Shown here in pieces: positions 1 to 12,427 of a stretch of DNA of 34,290 nt. This DNA comes from Nemertoderma westbladi (lineage: Eukaryota > Xenacoelomorpha > Nemertodermatida > Nemertodermatidae): positions 1-34,290 of the forward strand of contig JAUCBJ010000964.1 in assembly GCA_032718475.1 (NCBI GenBank), given 5' to 3'. Numbering within the stretch: position 1 is the first letter of the stretch; each line of letters starts with the position of its first letter. Below the pieces are notes generated by a model. It worked only from the letters and a program-made list of their open reading frames with translations, had not been told where the DNA came from and did not search any database. Position numbers and translations under genes: made by a program.

Positions 1-3000
1 TAGAGTACCTTTAGGTTTTAGAAACTGTGATTTTTATATTTTATAGACTGAAAATCCCATTTTCTGGGAGCGGTGTAAAAGCCTTTGCTGAATTGCCCCG
101 TTATTTTTATTATCTTTTACATTAAAATACTCTGTAGTTGATTTAATAGGTGTAAGAGACCGTATTATTGCTGTATCGATGTTTTTTAGAGGATCTAAGA
201 GCTATTTCCTCCGTATGTGTACTGTGAAAGGCATAGTTGATGATTCTATGGCAATTCCGTGACGCAAAAGGTGATAGCTACTCTTGAACAGTAGTTACTA
301 TGACGACGGTTAACAGCTGATATTCATACGTGTCGATTTTCTTTGTTCTACGGCATCTCTCAGTTCAGTCAGCCAATCAGAGCATTTTTATGGCTCTTGT
401 ACAGAAATTTCCTAGAAATCACTCAATGCTTTATGGGCAGTGTTTACATTCTGTCCTGAGCCAGGAGAGAGCGGCTTGGGAATATTTTGTGCTTTTCTGT
501 TTTAGCCTAACACTAGTAGGCTTAATTATAAGGACATATATCCGTTATCAAATCTAAACAAACTGACTGATTGTCTCAAACCAAACTGTTATAATGCTAT
601 TTACTGTCGGTTCTTCATAATATGGTTGATGAATTATTATATTTGGAATAACGATAAATAACCCCGAAAACCCAATATTCTTGATATACCGAAGGTAAGA
701 GAGAAAGGTTACATATAACGATTGTGACTTATGTTAAAGTGGTTTGAAGTGAATCTAATGTTATTTGATAGACCCTACATGATTCGGTCCGTGTTCCTTT
801 TATATGTGACTAAAATCAGTGAAGATCGGCAGATCAGTGTGCAGTATTGTGCAGCATTGTGTATGAGTGAGACTGATAACGAAGCATTTCCTAAAGAATG
901 CGCCATATATGTGAATTGTAACTAAGCCATATCGTTGTGAGTAGTTTAAGTCATAACTCTGTTTATAGATAGAGCGCCACGTCCTAAAGGAACTGTTAAT
1001 ATTCCCCGAAGGTGAATAATATTGTCAGAAATTATATAATACTGTCAGTCGAATAATACATTAGGCTTACATAGCAATACGATTAAGCCATCGAACCCAA
1101 TCTCCCGGGTATATCCAGCGGGTGAATGATCGCGCACCGATTGGTTTCGACTAGTGTAGTGAATCAAATACTTGTCAGAGGCTAAAAGTGATTTATTATC
1201 TATAGAAGACATCCTAATTTGGCGGGTTAAACTGCCAAAGGTCTGAAAGCGCGAACACCATCACTTCATCACTCCTGATCACTTTCCATCAATGACACCC
1301 GCACTCCAAGCAGGAGTAGATTTATCTTTAGGTGCCGTTTCTTCAACCAGTAAAAATTCAATAATTGTTATTGGAATAGACAGCAACGCTCACTTGCGGT
1401 ATCTTCTGTGTTATCGTCCAGAAACCAATGGGTGGCATTGCGACCATCATATTGAAGTGGATCAGCGTCGAAATAGAGGGGAATCTCAACTGCTCTCTGC
1501 TCCTGTTAGTGTATCGGTTGCAGTTAGAGATCAACCCAACCCCACAACTTGTTACCCTCCCCATTGGTCTGTCAGTTCCGAGGCGGAGCTCAGCAGCCAG
1601 CTGAGTTATGAGGTACTCTTCAACTCCCGATGTTGCCTTACTCAATGTTAAAATAATTTAGTGTTCTCGAATATTTATTACGTAACTAGAGAGCCGCTTA
1701 ACTACATAAACCAATATTGGATATTGAGTTCCGTTTTGGAGTTCGTCTTACAAACACTAAAGTTGCAATAACTTTTGAGTGTGTGAATGGATTTTGCTAA
1801 AAAAAACTTTCAAACCTTTTCTACGTCGATTCTATTTCACCACATGTAATAAAATTTAAAAAATTCGACCAAAAATGTTTTACTTTAAAGTAAAATCAAG
1901 GCAATGCTTACTAATTGATTCGAGCGAGTATATTCGAGCGAAAAAGTGACAATTTAAGAATAAAATGCATTTATAACTGGTAAAAAATGATGTTTTGAGA
2001 CTTTGCCATTATAATGAAAAATATAATTATCATTATACTATTATCAATACCATCATAACAAAAATACAATTATCATTATTTTTGCTGCACGGGCTAACTG
2101 CATACCGAAATCTTATATTTTGTCAGAGAATCATTTAATTTCATTGCGTATTTCATTTCAATTTCATGGCCTGCAACTCCATTGACTCCCTTTATGGCAT
2201 CTTCACTGCCAAGTGATATCAAAGCTGCAAGCCAGATCCGTTTTGACATCCGCATCTATGTTACATTCAATCGCGTCTGCAGCTACAACCCACATTTGAG
2301 TTATGCGCGATGCCTTCGAATATTGGTAATAGAATATTATACACCATGAATATCCTATCAGATGGTTTTGGAAGGTTCATAATTGCAGACGAAACAGACC
2401 AGTCCAGAAACAGAAAAGTCCATACACATATTGAATGTTAATTTCTTAGTGATGAGCGCAGTGAAGAGGCTTGCCTGGAATGGGGTGTTTGCTGAAAGTA
2501 TCGGAAACCGTATGAAAAATGCCCTGTTATATTCGGGCTCCAAAATGGCCAATGTCGATCCATCCCTACGTCATCAAATCTAAGAATCTTTGCAGACCTC
2601 GCCGAGGATATGGTAAATAGGAGGGCAATACTACCACCGACGTCTCCCAATACTATCATTTTGTCGAACCTTTTCTCTGCGGAAATGTTTGTACATTTGC
2701 TGGGGTTTCACATTTTGTTAAATTCAATGAAGGACCTCCTTTTGCAGGGATGTTCCTCAATTATAATGTTTTCCATAATCTGCATTAAATAGTTTTAATT
2801 ATTTTGTTTATTTTTATTTTTAATTTTATTTTATTCATTTTTATATTTTATATTAATTAAGTAAATTAATGAATGAATACAAATGAAACTTATACATAGG
2901 CCTACAGTACAGTATTTAATTATTTTTTTAGTGTTTCATTTAATTTTATTAGGTATATTTATTATAAAAAAGTATTGTGTCATTATTGGCATTATTTATT

Positions 3001-3430
3001 AATTACTTCAGCAATTATTCTTATATTTTGTAATTTGTACACTTCCTAAAAGATAATAAATTATCTTATTGTTTGATTTATTCAAAATGTCATGTTTACT
3101 TTTAGGTACCTTCTTGCTGCTACAAATCAAGCATTGCAGAAATCTGCAACTGCAGCGCAAGATCTCCTATCATTATAATCATATGCCAGAATTTATCCAA
3201 CCTTTATGTTCTTGATCGCATAAAATATAATACAAACCTTCCCAAGATGTATTTCTTGCTTTGGCCGTACATTGCCATCCTTGGAATGCATAATGAACTT
3301 GCCAAAGGAAGATACATCTTAGGGGTTAATATAATAATATTGTGATCTGTGTTGGAAGAAGAAATTGAGCAATGGGGTTCACGACTCAAATTCAAAACCA
3401 GCTTAATTAGATGCAATAATATCCCAGAAA
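1..3430. other. AT-rich spacer, no supported gene
   Basis: Short open frames occur (for example 330-557 and 731-925 on +, 1292-1651 on both strands, and overlapping frames at 2358-2792). None shows a family motif, and the frames on opposite strands overlap without preference, so I do not call genes. The stretch 2780-3090 is almost pure A/T. The frame at 330-557 ends in a hydrophobic stretch that could span a membrane, but nothing else supports it. Confidence 0.6.
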
Positions 3431-3439
3431 TGGAGAACG

Positions 3440-3735
3440 GAGAGTACTTGGGGCAATGGCAAGGAGTAGCGAATACGGTAAGTAAATGGGACAACGGAAA
3501 CGGAAGGGAGGGGCTAATACGGCGAACAGGGGGTACCCGGATAGCCGGAACAATGACGAGTTGGAGTGAATAGGGTATACAGCGAATGGGAGGTACCCGG
3601 GGGCGGGACAATGGCAAGGAGCAGCGAATATGGCGAACAGGGTGTACTGTACATGTACTCCTGGAGCTGGACCAATGACAAGGAGCGAATACGGTGTTGG
3701 TGTACAGCGAACGGGAGGTACCCGGGGCTGGAATC
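3440..3735. repeat. GC-rich degenerate tandem repeat
   Basis: About five diverged copies of a unit of roughly 50-75 bases recur here. The copies share the words GCGAAC(A/G)GG, GGTACCCGG, GGA(A/C)CAATG and CAAGGAG. GGTACCCGG occurs at about 3532, 3592 and 3718. The block is clearly richer in G and C than its surroundings. Open frames across it on both strands (3204-3737 minus, 3349-3573 plus) are explained by the repeat and are not called as genes. Confidence 0.7.
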
Positions 3736-3739
3736 AATC

Positions 3740-4237
3740 AATCAAACAATCAATCCCATTTGACCCATGCACATGATATTTATAAATATACTTTTATTAG
3801 AAATTTTCGAAAAACAGCACTTTTCAACAGCTTGTAAACCATAAAATTGTTTAAGTTTGATTGTTTTCCTATTAAAATATAGAAAGTTTTACATTTTCAA
3901 AAATTAATTAAATTCTTTAATCTGGTTAACAGACACTGCTAACCCATGCACAAAGCACAACAATGTCAGCAGTAATTTTCTAAGTGAAAAAATTTCGAAA
4001 CAAAAAGCTTCGGCACACAGTTTAATTAACATCCTTATACTTAATTTCTGACATAGGTTTTTAACTTACTCACTATCCTAAAGAATATCTGCTGTTTAAA
4101 TGACGTTTTGGAGGTAAATTTAAACTGCTTTTGAATATTTATTGATCATTTGTGTACCGGTATTTACTATGCCTAAATAGAGGATTGTTTGTACTGATAC
4201 AGCTATAATATGGCTAATGAGGCCTAATTGACTAATA
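3740..4237. other. AT-rich spacer, nothing recognised
   Basis: No open frame, RNA gene or repeat that I can support. Short ATCAATCA tandem repeats occur at 3731-3755. Confidence 0.6.
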
Positions 4238-5192
4238 ATGTTATGGTCTACAACATTGAACGAATTCTTTGGTTCTTCTTGTCAGTTGGATCCAACAAAT
4301 GCAACGGTTTTGCCGACAGCTCTCCAGTGCATGAAGCACATACTATTTTTACGTGAACAAAAACAAAATGGTACCTCAAATACTAGACAAGAGATGAGAA
4401 GTTGTGCTGCAGCAATCCTACAAATATGGGCAAAGGCTGGTGGAATACCAACTGTTTCATCGGTCATTCGACTTGGTAGCTGCCTATTCGAGCTATTCAA
4501 TCGCAGTAAGAAACTTCAAAAAATCCCACTATCTCGGAGGGACAATAAGGATACGGTAAAGCAATTTACAAACTATAAGCACGAGTTGTCACTCTTGTTT
4601 GATGTTGCTGCCTGCAAATGTCGAATTCAACGCAATTGTTGTTGTCCCCGAGACAAAAAAATTACTGATCTTGAATGGGACTTTTTGTGTGATCAGCGCA
4701 AAAAACGATTAATGTTTATGTCGTCAATAGACAGAGAAGCAACTCGAAAACTACACTCTAAAATGGTTCGAAGGAAAGCTAATGGAAAAAACTCACCACA
4801 GTGTCAGCCCAAGTATTTCGAACGAGAATATTACCGGTAATGAATGCGATATTGAACCATATTGCATGGAAGAAGATGTGGCGATTGATATCTGAATATT
4901 CCTCCACAGGTGACAATGATAGTGTTTTTATATTGTTGAACTTTCGAGGCATGATATTACATCAGTAGAAATAGAAACACGGAAGAAGAGTACGAGTTCA
5001 TGTTTGTAACCAAGTATTTCCAAAATTGCTGATCGTTATGAGGTTAGTGATCGGGCTACAGCTGCTATTTGTTCTGCCACTATTGCTGATTTGAATGTAA
5101 ACTCGGATGTCATTGACAAAAATAAAATACGAAATGCTAGGATGAAACAAAGCGATCAACTGACATCACTGTCTAGGCCGGCCAACCAGTAG
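4238..5192 (+). pseudogene. Decayed gene of a cysteine-rich, repeat-associated family
   Basis: The first frame (4238-4840, 200 codons) has a helical N-terminal half and a cysteine cluster near residues 126-136 of the form C-x-C-x5-CCC. It is followed by the words DLEWDFLCDQRKKR and SSIDREAT. After stops and shifts, a second open stretch at 5010-5192 encodes ADRYEVSDRATAAI and then VIDKNKIRNARMK. I recall this order (C-x-C cluster, 'FL.DQR..R', 'DRY.VSDRA', 'DK.KIR..R') from uncharacterised proteins repeated many times in invertebrate genomes, probably spread by transposable elements. No enzymatic function is known to me. Seen: the motifs and their order. Inferred: that the two stretches are one broken gene. 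The region between them (4841-5009) has stops in the frames I read. The true start is unclear because a stop lies just upstream of the ATG at 4238. Confidence 0.55.
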
Positions 5193-5582
5193 GCCTACCG
5201 GTGTTACAGTACAGCACGGCCCAGCATCACGAATCCATTTGTAGGTGCTGTGGGTTGTAGGAGAAGGGAAGTGTGTTCTTGACTCCAACAGTCACCTAAG
5301 AATGTTAATTTGATTGAAATGAAAATATGACATAGTTAAATCTAGTTATATCTCTAAAAGTAAACATGATGAGAAGAAATAACCTACATATTCGGATACA
5401 CAATTAAATTCTGCACCAAAATTGAAACAAAAAATGTTCACATATTCATAGATTTAAAATTGTAACACTGGGCACCCTGGTGCAATCATTAATCTCAATT
5501 ATTGTGCCTCAATTATTATTATTATTTATTATATTACGATAGCGTTTACCCCCCCTGAAGTATCAAACTCTTACCCACTCTA

Positions 5583-5608
<26 letters not shown>
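5583..5608. repeat. Poly(C) run of 26
   Basis: An uninterrupted run of 26 C inside otherwise AT-rich sequence, flanked by further C-rich words. The G-rich strand could form quadruplex structures. Assembly length of such runs is usually unreliable. Confidence 0.9.
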
Positions 5609-5613
<5 letters not shown>

Positions 5614-6548
5614 GCAACTTGCCACATCAATTCATTATATATATTATATATAAAAATAATATTCCCCCACAGCCCACACCCACCTCCTACTTTCTCACTC
5701 CCTCTCTGTGATCTCTTAGACCACTCAACCTACCACCTATCATATCAGCCCTAGCAATCTTGATATTAGAGTTAGACACTACATTCCCTCTGCCTCCAAC
5801 TTGCTGCACAAACAAACCTCCATAAAATAAATTATTCAATAACAAAATGAAAGCTGAGGCAAAGACTACTTGGGTTGATGTGTATGTAATATTAGGCCAT
5901 TCTACCCAATCAACATGTTGATCCACTAGGTGTGGTTCTGATTATAGTTATATTGGTTGTTGTAGGCTCTTCCAAATACAATATGCCACCCTGCCTACAT
6001 TCCACTTAAATGATGGATGAAACATTCAAAACCCAATCTGCCATTGGCTACTATTCAATTTGTTTCTCTGGGTTGCAGTACTTCAGTGATGTTACACAGG
6101 CAATATTCAGATATTAGCCTGAAACTGTAATCAGCTTAGATCTGCAGATACTGAGATAGTTTTATATACAAGAGGACTCCCCATCCCTTAGGCCATAACC
6201 AGGCCACTTTATTTATATATTTTATTGTGCTATGTAATATTTTGAAATTGTTTTATGCATGAATATGGTGCTGTGTGTCTAAGAAGTTCAAACATTATCA
6301 CTGTTACAAGGGCTGAAGGGAGCTTTTAATTTATATAGTGTAGGGTGTAGGTATACTGTTAATATATTAGTAGGCCTATAGTAGGAGTAGCTGACATACC
6401 GTCTGTCTATTGTTTGCAATTTTTATTGCTATTCCCATGGGATATCCAGCTTGCTTTATTTATATTATACATATATATTTTTTTAATCAGTTAGTGAGTA
6501 ATAATCTCTTATCGTTATGTTTTATTTTAGATACAAGCTGTTAGTTAA

Positions 6549-6595
6549 CAGACGTTTCGGCCTTAGACGTTTTGGACAAAGACGTTTCGGCCCAA
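6549..6595. repeat. 16-bp tandem repeat, three copies
   Basis: Three adjacent copies of a 16-bp unit built on AGACGTTTCGGCC; the middle copy is diverged (AGACGTTTTGGAC). Confidence 0.75.
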
Positions 6596-8779
6596 TGAGT
6601 GAAATATAATATTTGCTTGTCTGGTGTTTTGGCCCAAATATTCTATTACCGGTACTCCTTAAATAAGTCAAATATGGTTTAGTTATAGGCACATTACACA
6701 CCCAGTCATTATTTTCAATAGGACTACTGTTCACTAACCCCCTGTTGCAGAAGTTGATTGTAAGATTATAAAACCTGAAGCAAATAAATTAGCCTCATTA
6801 CTAATACGAGTTTTATTCGCAGAAGCTAGGTAACAATTTAAGATTTGCACATACTAAATTATTGCGTAATATTGTTCGTCTTACGCTTAATTTGTGCCAT
6901 GCACCTTTCGCGTTCAAGAGGTCCAGGCCATCCAGGTTTATGGGACGATGTGGGGTGAAGCAAGATGGATAGCAATACAGCAAAGTAGGTCCTGTCCTAC
7001 ATTAGCACATTTCATTTGTTTTAGTGCAGTGAAGTGCCTGATTTAGCAAATTTGGTTATTTAAGTGAAAACATGTAAACATTTAAGTAACATGCACCGGA
7101 GTTAACAGAGTACAACAGAGTTAATGACATTCATTATGTGGCTCTTGAGACTCATACAGAGAAGTAACATTGTCCCTATTAACTGAATATGATGTGGGAG
7201 TTATTATACTGATTGTTTTAACAATTTAAGTATTAAATCAATTCTTGGCTTGGATACCTGAGGCATATTGGGACAATTCATGCACTTACTAACCCAAGTT
7301 TATGTATTGTCTAGCAATGGTCCAGATATAAATACTGTTCATGGGAATTTGGTAAAAATCAAAGCACAAAGGTAATGATGGCAAGTTAAACATGATATAA
7401 ACAAGGGCAAGTAAAACATAAATTGATTAGGTACTGTATATATAAAAAAAGTATATAAAATGCTATGAAAAGTTAAAAGTAAACACGTAAAAGCTGATTA
7501 CATATATGAGAAAATAATATCAACTATCTTTTCTAGAGCTAAGACTGTTGGCAAAAAAAAAATACTTCCCCACCATCAGCATTCCTTCTATTACCCCCTC
7601 CCCCCCAAACCACCTTATGGTTGCTTGCTGTAACTATACTGCAGCTGCAATGCAGCATGACGATTGTAGTAGTAGCTTGTAACTCAACCTAGATAATTGC
7701 TCAATTTCATTCAGTAGAACGGCTCAGTAGAGTAATCTAAAATAAATTCCTTCTGGGTTGACTGATCATGTAATTAATGTTTGCCCAGCAATGTATTGTA
7801 TAGTAATTGGATAGCCCAAAAAGTGCCGGCTAGTATTGCAGGTTGAAATTTGGCTAATGACCAACTATTTTGACTCTACATAAGACAAATTTTTGGGTAA
7901 TTTAAGACGATTTTTCGCTGGCATTTAGCTGGTATGAATTTATTTACTGAGGTCCAAATTTTATATCTTATATACCATAAATAAAACAAAGGAAGATTGA
8001 GCGATGGAGAATAAATAGTCTCTAACATTAATCTCTCCAAGATAAGAAAGTCTCCAACTTAGAATTTCCCAAAATCAATTATGTTGTTATTTGTGTACTG
8101 CACCCTCACCAACAACGCTCATCCACATTCCTGCAGTTTTGTAATGCAAATGCACTGACTGACAGGTCACAGAGCCAAAAGCAACATGTTGGTGACATAC
8201 CATAAATTAAAAATTAAATTCCTCAAGAAAAATGCTGAAAACCAACTTTTCCTTCCCAAGATAAGTGGAAGTGGGAAGAGATATGGAAGTTGCAGCTATG
8301 CTTTGCGTGTGGCAGGGAGGAGGGGATAAAAAGTAATGACCATGGAGTTATGCAGGTTATTATCTATGATCATGTCAATCGCAGGTGCTGCCGTTAATTT
8401 TCTTTTTATTTAAGGATCTGGTTCTAGTACCGGACTAAATAAATACACTATATTCCAGGTATGGTGCATGCTCTAATGGTGTTAGTGCTAAGTCATAGCT
8501 AAGTCATAATCTGAACAATTATTTAGATTAGATTATTATACAAAGATTATTTTATACAAAGATCATATTATAATATGTACAGTACATATACTAATTATGC
8601 TCTCCAAAAAGCCAATCCGTTTACGTATGATTAAGTAAGAGTATGTAGAGGATTATGCGATTATATATAATTATATGTAGGTATATATGGAACAACACAA
8701 TAATACAAGGAAATTTCCTACTGGCAACGGTACCTCCCGTAACCCGGGATCACTGATGGGCGTGACTTACAGATACCTA

Positions 8780-8831
8780 GGTCCATCTCCCCCCTCTATG
8801 TATGGGATCTTTCGATTTACGGAGATGGACC
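8780..8831. repeat. Inverted repeat, 11-bp perfect arms
   Basis: GGTCCATCTCC at 8780-8790 and GGAGATGGACC at 8821-8831 are exact reverse complements separated by 30 bases. The pair lies about 150 bp beyond the 3' end of the viral-like reading frame at 8979-10099 (minus). I cannot assign a function. Confidence 0.7.
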
Positions 8832-8978
8832 CTTCTAGCTATCATGCGAATCTGGTTTATAACTAAATATAGATGTGTATACTGATGAGTTGCATAGGTA
8901 GAATGGCAGGTATAGAAATTACTTTTGAAAGTAATCTCGAGCGAACGCCATTACTCTCTGGGCCATATCTGCACCCTC

Positions 8979-10099
8979 TTATGAGGCTTCAGGTAGCTGA
9001 TCGCCCGCATTCCTTAACATATCCTTGGTAGCTGTTAGCCAGGCCCGTGCTGCAGGGGATAATCTATCGTTCTTCCACCCTCTATATCTCTCCTGCAACT
9101 CGCTAGAGGACAGGGCTCGACAGATTGTCAGGATTTGTGGATACATGATGGACCGAACCTCATGAGCATGTTCGGTCATATAACCTATGAAGGGGCCATG
9201 TTCGATTAATGCCTTGCATTCGTTCTAAATCCCGGTGAACTCTCCAGGAAGGATAGTGGCCAATTGCCCCCACCTTAGGACTCCCAGCTCGCTCAACGCA
9301 TCGCAGATAATGCCAAAGGATGCAAGGCCTTTGTATTGCATTTGTTCCACCACATTCTTTATAGCTGGGCCCTCAGGTTTGGTCATAAGGGTTAGGCAGT
9401 TTATGATTTGAGACAGGTGAGCAGCTATATGATCTCCACAGATGGTGGCAAATTCAGCCACATCCCCCGGCGAGATAGTGATTCGTAATCCTGATGCCTG
9501 GCATGCCTCTATAAACTTTGTGCATCTCGCCTCGGCAATAGATCCGCGAGACGCAATGCACAAGCATGCAGCTAACCCCACTTTCCGGGACATCCGTAAG
9601 ACTATGGCAGGATCCGCCAGTCGGGCTGCTCGTAAAGGTTGGGTGTTGTGAGTGGCGGCGTCCATGACACCAAACGGATCTATTGCCCCAGTAGCCTGGT
9701 CAATGTCCTCCAGGGTCAGGGCTCCTTGGGCAGTCTGAATTATGGCTCCGTTAATCAGCTCCAATCAGCGACTGCGAAAGGTGCCCGTTGCGTATCCTCG
9801 CTATACAGGTTGCCCCATGATACCTTTTCAGCTGACGTTGGGCCAGCTGGGCATTTGAACTCTATCTCATTCCATATTGCTGGGACATGTTCGAGATTTG
9901 ATGTTTTGGCCGATATTGGCCTTTTCCTTGACATCTTCGACATTAATTCTAAGCCTGGCTGAGTGGATGTCTTAACAGAGCCAACGGAGTTTATTAACCG
10001 GACTTCATCTAGTTTCACATCATAAAGGGAGGGGTCCTCTCTGAATGCACCTAGTATTTGTTGAAGTCCTTTTAGTCGGGACGAGTTTATAGTGGTCAT
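8979..10099 (-). pseudogene. Candidate endogenous nucleoprotein of a negative-strand RNA virus
   Basis: Three collinear open stretches lie on the minus strand: 10099-9755, 9764-9225 and 9179-8979. The second and third are in the same frame and separated by one in-frame TAG at 9225-9227. The first joins the second by a single frame change near 9760. Ignoring the breaks, the region would code for about 370 residues from an ATG with A at -3. The product is mostly alpha-helical by composition and rich in Ala, Ile and Leu. It has no signal peptide or membrane segment, and a late YPQI word lies in a helix-rich C-terminal part. Length and character fit nucleoproteins of small mononegaviruses (nyamivirus- or bornavirus-like), of which arthropods and other invertebrates hold many fossil copies. 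This is my impression from overall character; no search supports it. A bunyavirus-type nucleoprotein or a host gene remains possible. It is more G/C-rich than its flanks, as expected of an insert. Confidence 0.45.
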
Positions 10100-10409
10100 G
10101 TTTAACCTCTTGCTATTGCTGAGCTGCTAATGCCTAATGCTAATTCGAATGCTAATGTATATATATATATAATTTGTTTGTTATGTTTATATGTTTGACT
10201 CAGCTATTCTGAAGAGGCCGAAATGCATTAATTAACTGGCTGTTTTTTTACAATTATAAATTTTACATTAATATACTGAACATACATTTATTTGTGTTAT
10301 TTATTTAATTATTTCTTCACATAATATAATTTAATGGACAGATTATGATTTGGAACTCAACCAAACTTTTTCAACTTTTTTTATATATATATATATGTAT
10401 AAGCTTTCC
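10100..10409. other. AT-rich flank with TA microsatellites
   Basis: Short (TA)n runs occur at about 10156-10170 and 10381-10396. No gene is seen. No poly(A) or target duplication that would define the upstream edge of the neighbouring viral-like insert could be recognised. Confidence 0.6.
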
Positions 10410-10575
10410 CACTATTAGGGCCACCTTTTAAAGGTCCAATGGCCCTTAAATGGCCTTGGGCTTGGAGCAATGGTCCTAATCCTACTACAATGGCCCAAAA
10501 GGTACACGTCCTCTTAGGGCAAATATGGCCTACCTAGAACAAAATGGCCCAATCTAGGCATAATGGCCCAAAATA
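10410..10575. repeat. GGCC-rich degenerate repeats, left array
   Basis: Repeated words AATGGCCC, TGGCCC and GGCC recur every 20-40 bases. The same vocabulary in reverse complement (GGGCCATT, GTGGCTCCAA) appears at 13157-13590, so the two arrays may be inverted arms of one larger repeat. The similarity is loose. Confidence 0.5.
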
Positions 10576-10921
10576 AACAATTACAAGGAAATTGCCTTTA
10601 GTTCTTATGAATTTAACTTGCACCCCTAGCGGTAAACAATAGTATTTATTATCAATTTAATTCTACAGCCAAAAATGCCTTTGCAGATATTTTAAAAAAT
10701 ATATATATCTACAATAACGTATACAATTTACTTTTGTGTAATTTCTGATTATGAGTTGTACAATAAGTAGTTATTTAGACAATTTTAAGTCTTTCGTTAT
10801 AGATAATTATTATCACTTATGACCGACAGTCAAAAACGCGGATGTGATTTCTCGAGTTAATGGCGCAAAGTGACCGGAAATACAAAATATGTGTTTTTTA
10901 GATGATTTAAAAAATGAATTT

Positions 10922-11776
10922 GTGGCTGGCCACGAGAAAAGGGACCTTATGTCGCAAAACCTGATTCTGAGATAATCGCGTTTAAAGTTTCCCTCTATTT
11001 TTGAACAAATTTAATTGGATTATCAATTTAGAAATGTATAAAACGATGAGGGAAATTCAAATTAGTTCTGATATTCAATATACCTAGGAACTAACTAATT
11101 ACAGGAAGCAATATAAGATGTTGCAGTATTGTATATCCCACTGTTTTAGGCTTTTCATGTCTGAATTTAGGACTGAAATAAATTCTACTACTGTACAGTA
11201 ATATGTAGGTACTGTAGGCCTACAGTTATTTTTTAAATGCAATATGGCTGTCATTTTCTTAATTTATCTTCGTTAGTTCTTAAATTTTGTAATCCCATTA
11301 AAGAATTCAAAATACAAATAATTTTAAATTTTGCTAAAAAAATTTATCTTTTTGAAAAAATTTTAAATTAAAAAAAAATTTTTTGGTTAAAAAACAATGT
11401 TAAAAAAAACATGTTTTTTTGAAAATTTTGCAAATTTTTTTTAAAATAGTTCATGAACAATATTAATAGTTTCAAAGTGTTAAAAGTTGTATAAAAAGCC
11501 GAATAACATTGAGCTGCCTAACTATATAGTAAGAATTGCTATGATATTATTAATATTTTCCATTTTTTTAAATAATAGCTTATTATAACCGCTATTAATA
11601 AAAAACTTTTTGCTACCCGATTCACCTTCACATAAATCGCTATAACTTTTTTTAGAAATAGATATTGAGACACAGTTTTTTTTGTTAAAATCTCTGAAAA
11701 ATTCTGCATCTCATAGGCCTAATAACTCAAAATCGACCTCCGGTGACATAAGGTCCCTTTTCTCGTGGCCAGCCAC
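10922..11776. mobile_element. MITE-like element with perfect 32-bp terminal inverted repeats
   Basis: The left end at 10922-10953 begins GTGGCTGGCCACGAG. The right end at 11745-11776 is its exact reverse complement over 32 bases. ATTT flanks both sides (10918-10921 and 11777-11780), a plausible 4-bp target duplication. The interior of about 790 bp is extremely A/T-rich with runs of A and T and no coding frame, so the element is non-autonomous. The superfamily cannot be named from these ends alone. Perfect arms suggest fairly recent movement or maintained pairing. Confidence 0.75.
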
Positions 11777-12089
11777 ATTTATTTAAATTTCAAACATTAG
11801 TGGCGGTGTTTTCTACCCAAAACAATAAACAATACCTTTTCACTAATGGTCAATTTTCGCCACTATTTGGATGTCTCAGCCGTTTGAAGATCGAAACTTG
11901 TGCAAACAAAATATGTTAAATTGTAAATAACAATACTGTAAATAACAACAGGTTTTAATAAATTCTCACTGACAAGCGATTAAAATTTATGCTTTTTTAA
12001 GAAATAATGTATAACCGTTCGGTACCTCTAGGAAGGATAACTTATCACTATTTCGCGTACTATACACTTCATTATCAACATGTTGTCAT

Positions 12090-12158
12090 TGGTGGGGGAT
12101 TAGTTTATAGACTAGCCTAAATACATCTTACGACCCCTACGAATTCCATCCCCCACCA
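12090..12158. repeat. Small fold-back, 11-bp perfect arms
   Basis: TGGTGGGGGAT at 12090-12100 and ATCCCCCACCA at 12148-12158 are exact reverse complements around a 47-base loop. It may be a very small MITE remnant or a structured repeat. Confidence 0.6.
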
Positions 12159-12427
12159 GTAATTCATATATTGGAGACATAAATGTAGACGTTTTGCCTC
12201 TTACCCTAATGTAACAATTATCTATAGGCCTATTAAATATAATGTAAATTTTATCCCGTATTAATTAAATCTAATAACTATTTACATCTTTGTGTGCAAA
12301 GTAGCACTTTGCAGCGTTATGACCCGAGTTTATTTATGTACCGAGCGAGCGCAGCGAGGGAGGTTTACATCAATAAACAAGGGTCTTTAACGCTGAAAAG
12401 TGACCTTTGCAAGCAATGATGTATGTA

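Larger units (their letters stand above)
5193..8775. other. AT-rich spacer without supported genes
   Basis: Only short open frames (for example 5687-5926 minus and 6522-6734 minus) with no recognisable motif. Contents that can be named are the poly(C) run at 5583-5608 and a small tandem repeat at 6549-6595, listed separately. A C-rich stretch also lies at about 7588-7606. Confidence 0.6.

Noticed and set aside
1292-1651. Overlapping frames of 119 codons (+) and 95 codons (-)
   Set aside because: Both strands are equally open, neither has a recognisable domain, and no splice or promoter context favours one.
3204-3737. 177-codon minus frame
   Set aside because: It mostly reads through the GC-rich degenerate tandem repeat, which explains its repetitive Arg/Pro/Ser composition.
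12344-12361. GAGCGAGCGCAGCGAGG word as a bacterial contaminant
   Set aside because: It sits in AT-rich sequence with animal-type repeats on both sides; no bacterial genes are near.
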